In this document: positions 34,947 through 42,024 of the stretch, in pieces
Layout of the letters: the number at the start of each line of letters is the position of its first letter
How positions within the stretch are numbered: position 1 is the stretch's first letter
Origin: Falcatimonas sp. MSJ-15
Lineage (GTDB): Bacteria; Bacillota; Clostridia; Lachnospirales; Lachnospiraceae
Direction: 5' to 3'
Assembly: GCF_018918265.1 (NCBI RefSeq)
Contig: NZ_JAHLQC010000013.1
Coordinates: forward strand, 50,483 to 114,482
DNA length: 64,000 nt
The notes under the pieces: generated by a model
The model's input: the letters and a program-made list of their open reading frames with translations, nothing else
Databases searched by the model: none
What the model was told of the DNA's origin: nothing
Program-made: the position numbers and the translations under genes

Positions 34947-35360
34947 ATGGCAGATATGTGTATTTTTTGCAAAATTGCAAATGGAGAAATTCCATCAAAT
35001 TGTTTATATGAGGATGAATTAGTAAAAGTTATACTTGATTTATCACCGGCATCAAAAGGACATGCACTCATCATACCTAAAAGACATGCAAAGGATCTCT
35101 TTGAACTTGATGAGGAGACTAAGGCGTATGTATTACAGGTAGCATCAAAAGTAGGTGCGGCACTTAAGAAGACACTTAATGCCGATGGAATTAACATTAT
35201 GCAGAACAATGGAGAAGCAGCAGGACAGACAGTAATGCACTTCCACATGCATATAATTCCAAGATATAAAGGTGATGGCTTACAACTCTTCCCATCAGGC
35301 GAATCAACACCTGAAGAATTAAAAGAGATAAGAGATAAAGTAGTAGCAGAACTTAATTAG
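34947..35360 (+). CDS. HIT-family nucleotide hydrolase (Hit/HinT-like)
   Basis: A 137-residue histidine-triad protein that hydrolyses nucleoside phosphoramidates or dinucleoside polyphosphates. It has the N-terminal CIFCKIANGEIPS, typical of HinT/Hit with a zinc-type Cys pair, and the catalytic triad HFHMHIIPR (residues around 98-106). TAAGGAGGA precedes the ATG. It stands alone and ends at a bidirectional terminator. Confidence 0.9.
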   Translation: MADMCIFCKIANGEIPSNCLYEDELVKVILDLSPASKGHALIIPKRHAKDLFELDEETKAYVLQVASKVGAALKKTLNADGINIMQNNGEAAGQTVMHFHMHIIPRYKGDGLQLFPSGESTPEELKEIRDKVVAELN

Positions 35361-35466
35361 TCACAACTAATTAAAAGTAAATAGTACTGCATTATCATTA
35401 CGAAAGTTAAAACTCGCAAAAGCATATTAAATACAAAAGTACATTATTAAAAACATCTATTAAGAT

Positions 35467-35536
35467 AAAAAATGGATATCCATACTAAGGTATATCAGGC
35501 AGAAGCCAATACCATAATTATGAATATCCATTTTTT
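35467..35536. terminator. Bidirectional terminator between HIT gene and murG
   Basis: AAAAAATGGATAT ... ATATCCATTTTTT with an inner GGTAT/ATACC stem and A/T runs at both ends. Confidence 0.7.
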
Positions 35537-35559
35537 ATACAATAATTTATATAAAAGCT

Positions 35560-36624
35560 TTATTTAGCAGTTTTATATAAAAGTTCAGTAATAATCTTAA
35601 CAGCGTCACTTTGAGAACTCTTATCCATATTCTTAATATATGTATCTTTGTTCTTGTACAGAGTCATAATTGTATTATATAAAAGATCATCATTAAGATC
35701 ATCTTCATCAATCACTTCACTATATCCTTGAGCCTTAAAAGAATTAGCATTAAGAATCTGATCTCCTCGGCTTGCTCTCGCAGAGAGAGGAATAAGAAGA
35801 TTAGGCTTTCTGATAGCAAGAAGTTCACAGATAGCATTAGCACCTGCTCTTGATACGACTATATCAGAAGCTGCGAAGTAATCTCTAAGTTCATCTTTGG
35901 CATATTCAAACTGAACATAACCTTTTTTATCATTGTAACTGGCATCAGTCTTACCTTTACCACATAAGTGTATGATGTCAAAAGATACAAGAAGTCTGTC
36001 AAGAATACTTCTTATAGCATTATTAACATTAGCAGAACCTGTACTTCCGCCTACAACTAAGAGAATAGGCTTAGAACCGTCAAAGCCACATAATCTGTAA
36101 GCATTCTCTTTGTTACCACTTAGAAGCTCCTTTCTTATTGGAGAACCACTGAGAACAGCTTTCTTCTCCGGAAGCATCTTAACTGTCTCCGGGAAGTTAC
36201 AGCATACTTTGGTAGCACAAGGAATACTTATCTTGGTTGCAAGACCGGGTGTCATATCAGATTCGTGAATAACAATAGGTACTCTGTGAAGTTTAGCTGC
36301 AAGAACAACAGGAACAACAACAAAGCCGCCTTTTGAGAATATAACATCAGGTTTTATCTTCCTCATAAGAGAGCAGGCTTCAAAGAATCCTTTGATAACT
36401 CTAAAAGGATCAGACAGATTCTTGATACTCTTGTATCTTCTTAATTTACCAGATGATATTCCATAATAAGGGATATTCTGTTCCTCGATAAGTTTCTTCT
36501 CCATACCTTCATATGAACCGATGTAAGATACATCAAAGCCCATTTCCTTTAACTTTGGCAAAAGTGCAATATTTGGAGTAACGTGACCTGCTGTACCTCC
36601 GCCTGTCAAAATGATTTTTTTCAT
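35560..36624 (-). CDS. murG: MurG, lipid II synthase
   Basis: UDP-GlcNAc:undecaprenyl-pyrophosphoryl-MurNAc-pentapeptide GlcNAc transferase makes lipid II at the inner face of the membrane. The 354 residues start MKKIILTGGGTAGHVTPN (first G loop), contain SKGGFVVVPVVLAAK, HESDMTPGLATK, the donor motif LVVGGSTGSANVN (where many have GGSLGA) and DIVVSRAGANAICELLA. It lies outside a dcw cluster, cotranscribed with the small TSCPD gene 14 bases upstream. Confidence 0.93.
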   Translation of the reverse strand: MKKIILTGGGTAGHVTPNIALLPKLKEMGFDVSYIGSYEGMEKKLIEEQNIPYYGISSGKLRRYKSIKNLSDPFRVIKGFFEACSLMRKIKPDVIFSKGGFVVVPVVLAAKLHRVPIVIHESDMTPGLATKISIPCATKVCCNFPETVKMLPEKKAVLSGSPIRKELLSGNKENAYRLCGFDGSKPILLVVGGSTGSANVNNAIRSILDRLLVSFDIIHLCGKGKTDASYNDKKGYVQFEYAKDELRDYFAASDIVVSRAGANAICELLAIRKPNLLIPLSARASRGDQILNANSFKAQGYSEVIDEDDLNDDLLYNTIMTLYKNKDTYIKNMDKSSQSDAVKIITELLYKTAK

Positions 36625-36638
36625 TTTACTGCCTCCGA

Positions 36639-36887
36639 TTATTTGTTCTCAAGATAAGCTTTTAAAGCTTTAGAAAGCTGGTCTGGACATGAAGTTCCTT
36701 TAACACCACACTGGATACCTTCAAGTCTGTTAATAACTTCATTAATATCCATACCTTCAACAAGTTTGGCAACACCCTGTGTATTACCCATACATCCACC
36801 AACGAATTTAACGCCAGTTACAGTATTACCTTCAACTTCAAAATCGATTTCTCTGGCACAAGTGCCTTTTGTCTTGTATGCTATCAT
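36639..36887 (-). CDS. TSCPD-domain small protein (TIGR03905 type)
   Basis: An 82-residue protein with Cys at AYKTKGTCARE, GGCMGN, IQCGV and the C-terminal TSCPDQLSKAL that names the TSCPD domain, found also at the end of some ribonucleotide reductases. The cysteines suggest metal or cluster binding. The function is not known. AAGGAGGA precedes the ATG. First gene of an operon with murG. Confidence 0.85.
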   Translation of the reverse strand: MIAYKTKGTCAREIDFEVEGNTVTGVKFVGGCMGNTQGVAKLVEGMDINEVINRLEGIQCGVKGTSCPDQLSKALKAYLENK

Positions 36888-36955
36888 AACAATATATTCC
36901 TCCTTACATGTAAAAATGAATAAACACTATTGATAATTGTTAAACAATAATGAGA

Positions 36956-36984
36956 ATTATAACACAGTAAGAAGATGTTCGCAA
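36956..36984 (-). promoter_or_regulatory. Sigma-A promoter of TSCPD-murG operon
   Basis: Minus strand TTGCGA (36984-36979), 17 bases, TATAAT (36961-36956). A small palindrome ATTGTT-A-AACAAT at 36936-36948 lies just downstream and could be an operator. Confidence 0.65.
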
Positions 36985-36996
36985 TTCACAAATTAG

Positions 36997-37026
36997 TTGC
37001 TTATATTAAAAAGTGCGTGCTATAAT
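36997..37026 (+). promoter_or_regulatory. Sigma-A promoter of mtnN
   Basis: TTGCTT at 36997, 18 bases, TATAAT at 37021; divergent from the murG-operon promoter with their -35 elements 12 bases apart. Confidence 0.65.
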
Positions 37027-37076
37027 TAGAGACAGAGATAATAAGAATAAGCAGATATTAGTAGGAGGAATTATAG

Positions 37077-37769
37077 ATGATAGGAATAATAGGAGCAATG
37101 GACGAAGAAGTTAATGCTATTATCGAGAAGATGACTAATGTAGAGTCAAGAGAAAAAGCAGGAATGACATTCAATAAAGGAACGCTTGAAGGCAAAGAAG
37201 CAGTTGTAGTAAGATGTGGAATAGGTAAAGTTAATGCAGGGCTATGCACACAGATACTTGTAGATGATTATAAGATAGATGCAGTAATTAATACAGGAAT
37301 TGCAGGTTCACTTAAGAATCAGATAGATATAGGAGATATAGTATTATCATCAGATGCACTCTACCATGATATGGATGCTACAGGATTCGGATATGACTTT
37401 GGCGTAGTTCCAAGAATGGAAAGCTCAGTATTTAAAGGTGATGTAAGACTTATAAATCTTGCAAAAGAATGTTGTGAGAGAGTTAACCCGGACATCAATG
37501 TTCATATAGGACGAGTAGTAAGTGGAGATCAGTTCATCTCAGACAAAGCCAAAAAAGACTGGATTAATGAACACTTTGACGGATACTGTACAGAGATGGA
37601 AGGTGCAGCAATAGCACATGCAGCAACACTTAATAATATTCCATTCCTTATAGTAAGAGCAATCTCAGACAAAGCCGATAACTCTGCTACAATGGATTAT
37701 GGTGAATTTGAGAAAAAAGCAATTATCCACAGCGTTAATCTTATAATGGAATTTGTAAAAAATATGTAG
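37077..37769 (+). CDS. mtnN: 5'-methylthioadenosine/S-adenosylhomocysteine nucleosidase
   Basis: Splits the adenine from MTA and SAH in the SAM salvage and activated methyl cycles. The 230 residues start MIGIIGAMDEEV, with Glu11 matching the catalytic Glu12 of the E. coli enzyme, and contain NTGIAGSL, GDQFI, EMEGAAIAH (ribose-binding Glu) and the catalytic Asp in ISDKADNS. AGGAGG precedes the ATG. Pieces of this gene recur as a decayed copy at 41211-41419. Confidence 0.93.
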   Translation: MIGIIGAMDEEVNAIIEKMTNVESREKAGMTFNKGTLEGKEAVVVRCGIGKVNAGLCTQILVDDYKIDAVINTGIAGSLKNQIDIGDIVLSSDALYHDMDATGFGYDFGVVPRMESSVFKGDVRLINLAKECCERVNPDINVHIGRVVSGDQFISDKAKKDWINEHFDGYCTEMEGAAIAHAATLNNIPFLIVRAISDKADNSATMDYGEFEKKAIIHSVNLIMEFVKNM

Positions 37770-37866
37770 AAAACGCTCGTAATTTGTATTACGATTACTA
37801 CTTAAAAAAATATCATGGAAGTACTATACTATACTTAGATAAAAAGATTATCTAGGGGGGATATTC

Positions 37867-38487
37867 ATGAATAATGTTATATATGTAAGTGCAATACTTA
37901 TTACAACAGTCACATTTTTGGTAGGAATAATACTAAGGATTAAGAACTATATGTGGTATACTAAAGCTATTAGAGACAGTATCCATATATCTAATACCAA
38001 GAACTGTCACCTTAAGAAGATAAGCCTTAAGTATACTAATATGCAGAAACTTGGCGCACTATATGAAGAACCATATATATACGCAAAGCGCAACGTAGAT
38101 AAGCTAAGTTTTTTAAACAGGCAGGAACAGATACTAAGATGTATACAGATTCTTATGATATATGAAGTTGTAATAACAAGTGTCATATCGGGAAAGACAT
38201 TATTGGCACCAGATGTATCAATAGATATCAATAACTACTTATTATTAATACTGCCACTTACATATCTGTGCATAACACTTATAAGCACAGTTATATTAGA
38301 CAGCTCATATCAAAAAGAGATGTTAATCTACAGTGTGTCAGAAGCACTTTCTATGTCTAAGACAGGAAGAGAAGCCGATATACCTGTACAGAAGTCAGAT
38401 ACTAAAAGAGATATGTCAGTACCTGTTAATCTGACTGAAGAAGAAGCTAAGATTGTGGAAGAAGTTATGCAGGAATTTCTTTCATAG
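37867..38487 (+). CDS. Membrane protein of unknown function
   Basis: A 206-residue protein with an N-terminal helix (about 5-25), a cytoplasmic segment rich in Lys/Arg, two further helices (about 92-150: IQILMIYEVVITSVISG, LLLILPLTYLCITLIS) and a charged C-terminal tail (VNLTEEEAKIVEEVMQEFL). I recognise no family. AGGGGGG precedes the ATG. Neighbours are mtnN (97 bases upstream) and a dehydrogenase (30 bases downstream). Three fragments of it are found in the decayed copy near 41515-41658. Confidence 0.6.
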   Translation: MNNVIYVSAILITTVTFLVGIILRIKNYMWYTKAIRDSIHISNTKNCHLKKISLKYTNMQKLGALYEEPYIYAKRNVDKLSFLNRQEQILRCIQILMIYEVVITSVISGKTLLAPDVSIDINNYLLLILPLTYLCITLISTVILDSSYQKEMLIYSVSEALSMSKTGREADIPVQKSDTKRDMSVPVNLTEEEAKIVEEVMQEFLS

Positions 38488-38517
38488 ATAGAATAATTAT
38501 ACAGGAGGAATAAAGAT

Positions 38518-39474
38518 ATGAATATTGTAGTATTAGACAGCAATACACTTGGAGCAGATATAGATCTATCTGTTTTTAAAAAATATGGTGAACTTACAGT
38601 ATATGAGAAGAGTTCACAAGAAGAAGCAAAAGAACGTGTAAAAGATGCAGATATTATAATAACTAACAAAGTTATGCTTAATGAAGAGACACTTGGCAAA
38701 GCTTCACACTTAAGACTTATCTGTGTAACTGCAACAGGCACTAATAATGTAGATTTTGATTATACTAACAGCAAGAATATAACTGTTACTAATGTAAGCG
38801 GATATTCAACACCTACAGTAATGCAGCATACATTTGCGATGCTATTCTATCTTCTTGAAAAATTAAGAACTTATGATGAATATGTAAAGAGTGGAGAATA
38901 TATAAAATCACTGGCATTTACATATCTTGGCGAGAGCTTTAATGATATAACAGGTATGACATACGGAATAATCGGTCTTGGAGCGATAGGACGTGAAGTA
39001 GCTAAGGTAGCACAGGCATTTGGATGCAGAGTGATATACTATTCAACATCTGGCAGGAATAATAACTGCGACTATGAGAGAGTTGACTTAGATACGCTGT
39101 TAAGAGAGTCAGACATAATATCAATACATGCACCACTTAATGAGAATACACAGGGGCTTATTAACTTAGATAATCTTAATAAGATGAAGAAGAGTGCAAT
39201 ACTTCTTAACCTTGGGCGTGGACCTATAGTCAACGAGAATGACCTTGCATATGCACTTAAGAATGATATAATTGCGGCAGCAGGATTAGATGTTCTTACA
39301 AGAGAACCAATGACTAAAGACAATCCACTGTTTGATATAAAAGACAGCAGAAAACTTCTTATTACACCACATATGGCGTGGGGAAGTGTAGAAGCGAGAA
39401 GAAGGCTGATGGAAGAAGTATGTAAGAATATAGAAGCATATATTAATGGCAAAGAAAGAAATGTAGTAAGATAA
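38518..39474 (+). CDS. D-2-hydroxyacid dehydrogenase (glycerate/hydroxypyruvate type)
   Basis: An NAD-dependent D-2-hydroxyacid dehydrogenase of 318 residues. The nucleotide-binding loop is GIIGLGAIGREVAKVAQAFG, the signature LLNLGRGPIVNENDL holds the catalytic Arg region, GLDVLTREPM the Glu, and TPHMAWGS the catalytic His. It resembles glycerate dehydrogenases (HprA-like), but the exact acid is not determined. CAGGAGGA precedes the ATG. Its stop overlaps the start of the decayed chromate-transporter gene (TAATG). A 3' fragment recurs at about 41660-41725. Confidence 0.87.
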   Translation: MNIVVLDSNTLGADIDLSVFKKYGELTVYEKSSQEEAKERVKDADIIITNKVMLNEETLGKASHLRLICVTATGTNNVDFDYTNSKNITVTNVSGYSTPTVMQHTFAMLFYLLEKLRTYDEYVKSGEYIKSLAFTYLGESFNDITGMTYGIIGLGAIGREVAKVAQAFGCRVIYYSTSGRNNNCDYERVDLDTLLRESDIISIHAPLNENTQGLINLDNLNKMKKSAILLNLGRGPIVNENDLAYALKNDIIAAAGLDVLTREPMTKDNPLFDIKDSRKLLITPHMAWGSVEARRRLMEEVCKNIEAYINGKERNVVR

Positions 39475-39684
39475 TGAAAAAAAGTAGTTACATTATTTTT
39501 AAATTTTCTAAAGATAGGAGCATTCACATTTGGCGGTGGATATGCGATGATAGCACTTCTTGAGAATGAATTTGTAATGACAATATTATCAATAATGTCA
39601 GTGAAGTTCTCATCAATATATTATATAGTTATTAGTGGTGTTGTGGGGATAGTAATGTATATTGTCCATCATAATTATAAGTAA
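39474..39684 (+). pseudogene. Remnant of a chromate transporter (ChrA-like), frameshifted and internally deleted
   Basis: After the ATG overlapping the dehydrogenase stop, a run of seven A (39477-39483) puts the frame off by one; in the next frame the sequence reads LFLNFLKIGAFTFGGGYAMI, the typical N-terminus of chromate ion transporters, followed within 10 residues by a C-terminal-like helix (FSSIYYIVISGVVGIVMY) and a stop. The 150-plus residues between are missing. Both a frameshift and an internal deletion make this non-functional. Confidence 0.75.
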
Positions 39685-39743
39685 ATGGAAACAAAATGTT
39701 TCCATTTAGTGGGGTTTTGTTTTAATAATATGCATGTTATAAT
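39683..39743 (+). promoter_or_regulatory. Regulatory box 1 and promoter (peptide-MFS unit)
   Basis: AAATGGAAAC (39683-39692), AAAAT, GTTTCCATTT (39698-39707), then AGTGGGG, then 23 bases to TATAAT (39738-39743). The -35 position (TTTTGT) is poor, as in activator-dependent promoters. The same arrangement occurs at 41752 and 44037. Confidence 0.7.
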
Positions 39744-39827
39744 GATTAACGTAAAGAGTAGGCAAAAAATATATGGATTATATGTTTCTTATAGTTAGCT
39801 TGATATATGTGATGGGAGGTGAAAAAT

Positions 39828-39956
39828 GTGTTTAGTGTAGAGTTAAAAGAGATTAATATGGATGCAGTTGCATCTATGATGGAAACATGTCAATCCCAAA
39901 GTCTATCACATTGGATTTTGAAGACTAATGAAATGTTACAAGAAGAGAGGAATTGA
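39828..39956 (+). CDS. Small peptide (42 aa), precursor-like, before MFS exporter
   Basis: A 42-residue frame starting at GTG 39828 with GGGAGGTG 6-7 bases upstream (the overlapping ATG at 39826 gives only four codons). The product is acidic at its N-terminus (FSVELKEINMDAVASMME), has one Cys (CQSQSLSHW) and ends NEMLQEERN. There is no signal peptide. Its stop overlaps the start region of the MFS gene, so the two are coupled. Box 1 controls the unit. A role as exported or modified peptide is inferred from context only. Confidence 0.5.
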   Translation: MFSVELKEINMDAVASMMETCQSQSLSHWILKTNEMLQEERN

Positions 39957-39958
39957 CG

Positions 39959-41155
39959 TTGAATAAGAATGTATTAAAGATTGTATTATCCCAATGTTTG
40001 TCCAGATTTGGCGATAATATTGAGTATATTGCATTATGTATGTTATGTTACAAGATTACAGGAAATGTAATATCAATAGGAATTGTATCAGTAATTTCAG
40101 CTATACCTAATATAATATTTACATTATTTGGTGGGGCAGTATCTGATAGATATGATAAAAAGTCGTTAATGAGTATATGCGAAATTGTTAGGGCAATTGT
40201 TATTTTAACAATTCCTATTATGCAGAAGTATAATCAAATATATATCATATATATTGTTTCATTTATTGTATCTACGGCTGAAAGCTTTTTTGAACCATGC
40301 TGTTCAGGATATATGTCTTGTATGCTGAATGAAGAAGAATATTCAAAAGTAAGTGGAATTGCTAATTCAGCATATCAGATAGTTAGTATAATAGGTCTTA
40401 CAGCTGGTGGATTTTTTATATCAATATTAGGAAATTATAATGCATTCTATTTTGATGCATTTACATTTTTGGTATCGGCGATAGTATGTCTTTCTATTGA
40501 AAAATGTGAAATAGAAGTGAAATCAGATAATACTAATCTTTTGGGTGAAATAAAAGATGGAATAAAAGAAGTATTTTCACAAAAGAAGAATATTATAAAT
40601 CTGGTTTTATTAATAGTAATCTCAATATTAATATCACCATTAGAACCATATATAACTGAGTATATGAATCAGGCGGTAGGTTCTTTATCTAAAGATTTTG
40701 GTATAGGAGTTATGTTTGCTATCTTAAGTATAGGAGTTATAATAGGTAATCTATTGGCAGTAATTTGCAATAAGGATACTAAAAATAAGAAAAAGATAAT
40801 CACTTGTGCTATTTTGACAAGTATTCCTGGTATTATGTGTATTAGTTGCAAAAATATATTTTTATTAGGTTGTGGAATATTAATAGTTGGAATAACATCA
40901 GGCTGCCTTAGAACGGTAAGTGTTGTTAATGTAATATTATCTGTAGATAAGAGTTACAGATCAAGAACATCTTCTATAATATTACTAATTACACTTTGTA
41001 TAAGTCCATTGGCAACTATGATCGCTAGTACATGTATTAGTTATAAACATTTGAATATCTTTTGGGATTTTGAGATAGCATTTATTATAATATTAGCAAT
41101 AGTATGGTGGATAACTTATAATGACAATGAAGAAAGATGTGTGGAGGCTGAATGA
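39959..41155 (+). CDS. MFS transporter (MFS_3/EntS-like exporter) 1
   Basis: A 12-helix major facilitator of 398 residues. The N-terminus LSQCLSRFGDNIEYIALCML and loop GGAVSDRYDKKSLM match the macrolide/enterobactin-exporter type; the MFS at 47751 shares the same pattern (SRFGDSIDSLAF). Probably exports the peptide encoded just upstream or gives resistance to it. TTG 39959 has AGAGG 8 bases upstream; TTG 39953 is too close. Ends with an ATGA overlap to a truncated frame. Confidence 0.8.
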   Translation: MNKNVLKIVLSQCLSRFGDNIEYIALCMLCYKITGNVISIGIVSVISAIPNIIFTLFGGAVSDRYDKKSLMSICEIVRAIVILTIPIMQKYNQIYIIYIVSFIVSTAESFFEPCCSGYMSCMLNEEEYSKVSGIANSAYQIVSIIGLTAGGFFISILGNYNAFYFDAFTFLVSAIVCLSIEKCEIEVKSDNTNLLGEIKDGIKEVFSQKKNIINLVLLIVISILISPLEPYITEYMNQAVGSLSKDFGIGVMFAILSIGVIIGNLLAVICNKDTKNKKKIITCAILTSIPGIMCISCKNIFLLGCGILIVGITSGCLRTVSVVNVILSVDKSYRSRTSSIILLITLCISPLATMIASTCISYKHLNIFWDFEIAFIIILAIVWWITYNDNEERCVEAE

Positions 41156-41250
41156 TGGAGAATGGTATCAGATACCACAAATATTTATACATGAAAATGT
41201 TAGAAAATAATAGGAGATATAGTATTATCATCAGATGCACTCTACCATGA
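41152..41250 (+). pseudogene. Truncated gene coupled to MFS 1
   Basis: ATG 41152 overlaps the MFS stop (ATGA). About 20 codons (MENGIRYHKYLYMKMLEN) run until 41210, where the sequence switches abruptly into a copy of mtnN internal sequence and then hits a stop at 41248. The start of a third gene of this unit has therefore been cut off by the rearrangement. The original function cannot be told. Confidence 0.55.
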
Positions 41251-41725
41251 TATGGATGCTACAGGATTCGGATATGACTTTGGCGTAGTTCCAAGAATGG
41301 AAAGTTCAGTTCATCTCAGATAAAGCTGATAACTCTGCTACAATGGACTATGGCGAATTTGAGAAAAAGGCTATTATCCATAGTGTTAATCTTATAATGA
41401 AATTTGTAAAAAATATGTAGAAAACGCTCATAATTTGTATTACGATTACTACTTAAAAAAACATCATGGAAGTACTATACTTAGATAAAAAGATTATCTA
41501 GGGGGGGATGTTCATGAGTAATGGTATATATGTAAGCGCAACGTAGATAAACTAAGTTTTTTAAAAAGGCAGAAAGAGAAGCCGATATACTTGTACAGAA
41601 GTCAGATACTAAAAGAGATATATCAGTACCTGTTAATCTGACCGAAGAAGAAGCTTAATAAGAAGAAGAAGGTTGATGGAAGAAGTATGTAAGAATATAG
41701 AAGCATATATTAATGGCAAAGAAAT
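41211..41725 (+). pseudogene. Decayed, internally deleted second copy of the mtnN-membrane protein-dehydrogenase block
   Basis: Nearly identical pieces of 37330-39463 in the same order: 41211-41310 = mtnN internal, 41311-41419 = mtnN 3' end, 41420-41514 = the intergenic region including AGGGGGG, 41515-41658 = three pieces of the membrane-protein gene, 41659-41725 = the dehydrogenase 3' end. Each junction falls at a short sequence shared by both sides, for example CTCAGA(C/T)AAAGC and AAG(T/C)GCAA. Nothing here can encode a working protein. Confidence 0.9.
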
Positions 41726-41751
41726 GTATCACATTGATGTTAATTCTATCT

Positions 41752-41813
41752 AAATGGAAACAAAAAAGTTTCCATTTAGTGGGGTTCCTTAAGCTTAAGA
41801 TGTATGATAGTAT
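41752..41813 (+). promoter_or_regulatory. Regulatory box 2 and promoter (signalling-peptide gene)
   Basis: AAATGGAAAC (41752-41761), six A, GTTTCCATTT (41768-41777), AGTGGGG, 23 bases, then TAGTAT (41808-41813). It shares CTATCT immediately upstream with box 3. A TCACTTAA/TTAAGTGA stem-loop at about 41838-41880 lies in the leader. Confidence 0.65.
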
Positions 41814-41892
41814 AAAAGCATTACAGGAAAGGAAAAGTCACTTAAGTAATATAGAAATAATAAAGATACATTTTAAGTGATAAGAAACTAAG

Positions 41893-42024
41893 ATGCAGAA
41901 TAAAATAAGAAAAATAATGACAATAATAGGAATGACACTCATGCTGGTTACAGTTGTGGGGGTAAACAGCATAAGTGTTATAGAACCTAATGGAGAAATT
42001 AAAGAAGAAAATATTGATTTTTAA
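41893..42024 (+). CDS. Candidate secreted signalling peptide (pro-pheromone, 43 aa)
   Basis: A 43-residue frame: basic N-terminus (QNKIRKIM), a hydrophobic helix (TIIGMTLMLVTVVGV) and a short polar C-terminal tail ending KEENIDF. This is the build of Phr/PapR/NprX-type pro-peptides that are exported, trimmed and re-imported. It is convergent with and overlaps by 4 bases the end of an RRNPP-like receptor gene, and box 2 precedes it. The ribosome-binding site is weak (ACTAAG). Role is inferred from build and position. Confidence 0.55.
   Translation: MQNKIRKIMTIIGMTLMLVTVVGVNSISVIEPNGEIKEENIDF

Noticed and set aside
39683..39720. The inverted repeat after the chromate-transporter remnant as an intrinsic terminator
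   Set aside because: The following sequence is AGTGGGG rather than a T-run in all three copies, and each copy keeps an exact 23-base distance to a -10 element, which a terminator would not.
41211..41725. Short frames in the decayed duplicate as genes
   Set aside because: All derive from pieces of mtnN, the membrane protein and the dehydrogenase joined out of frame.
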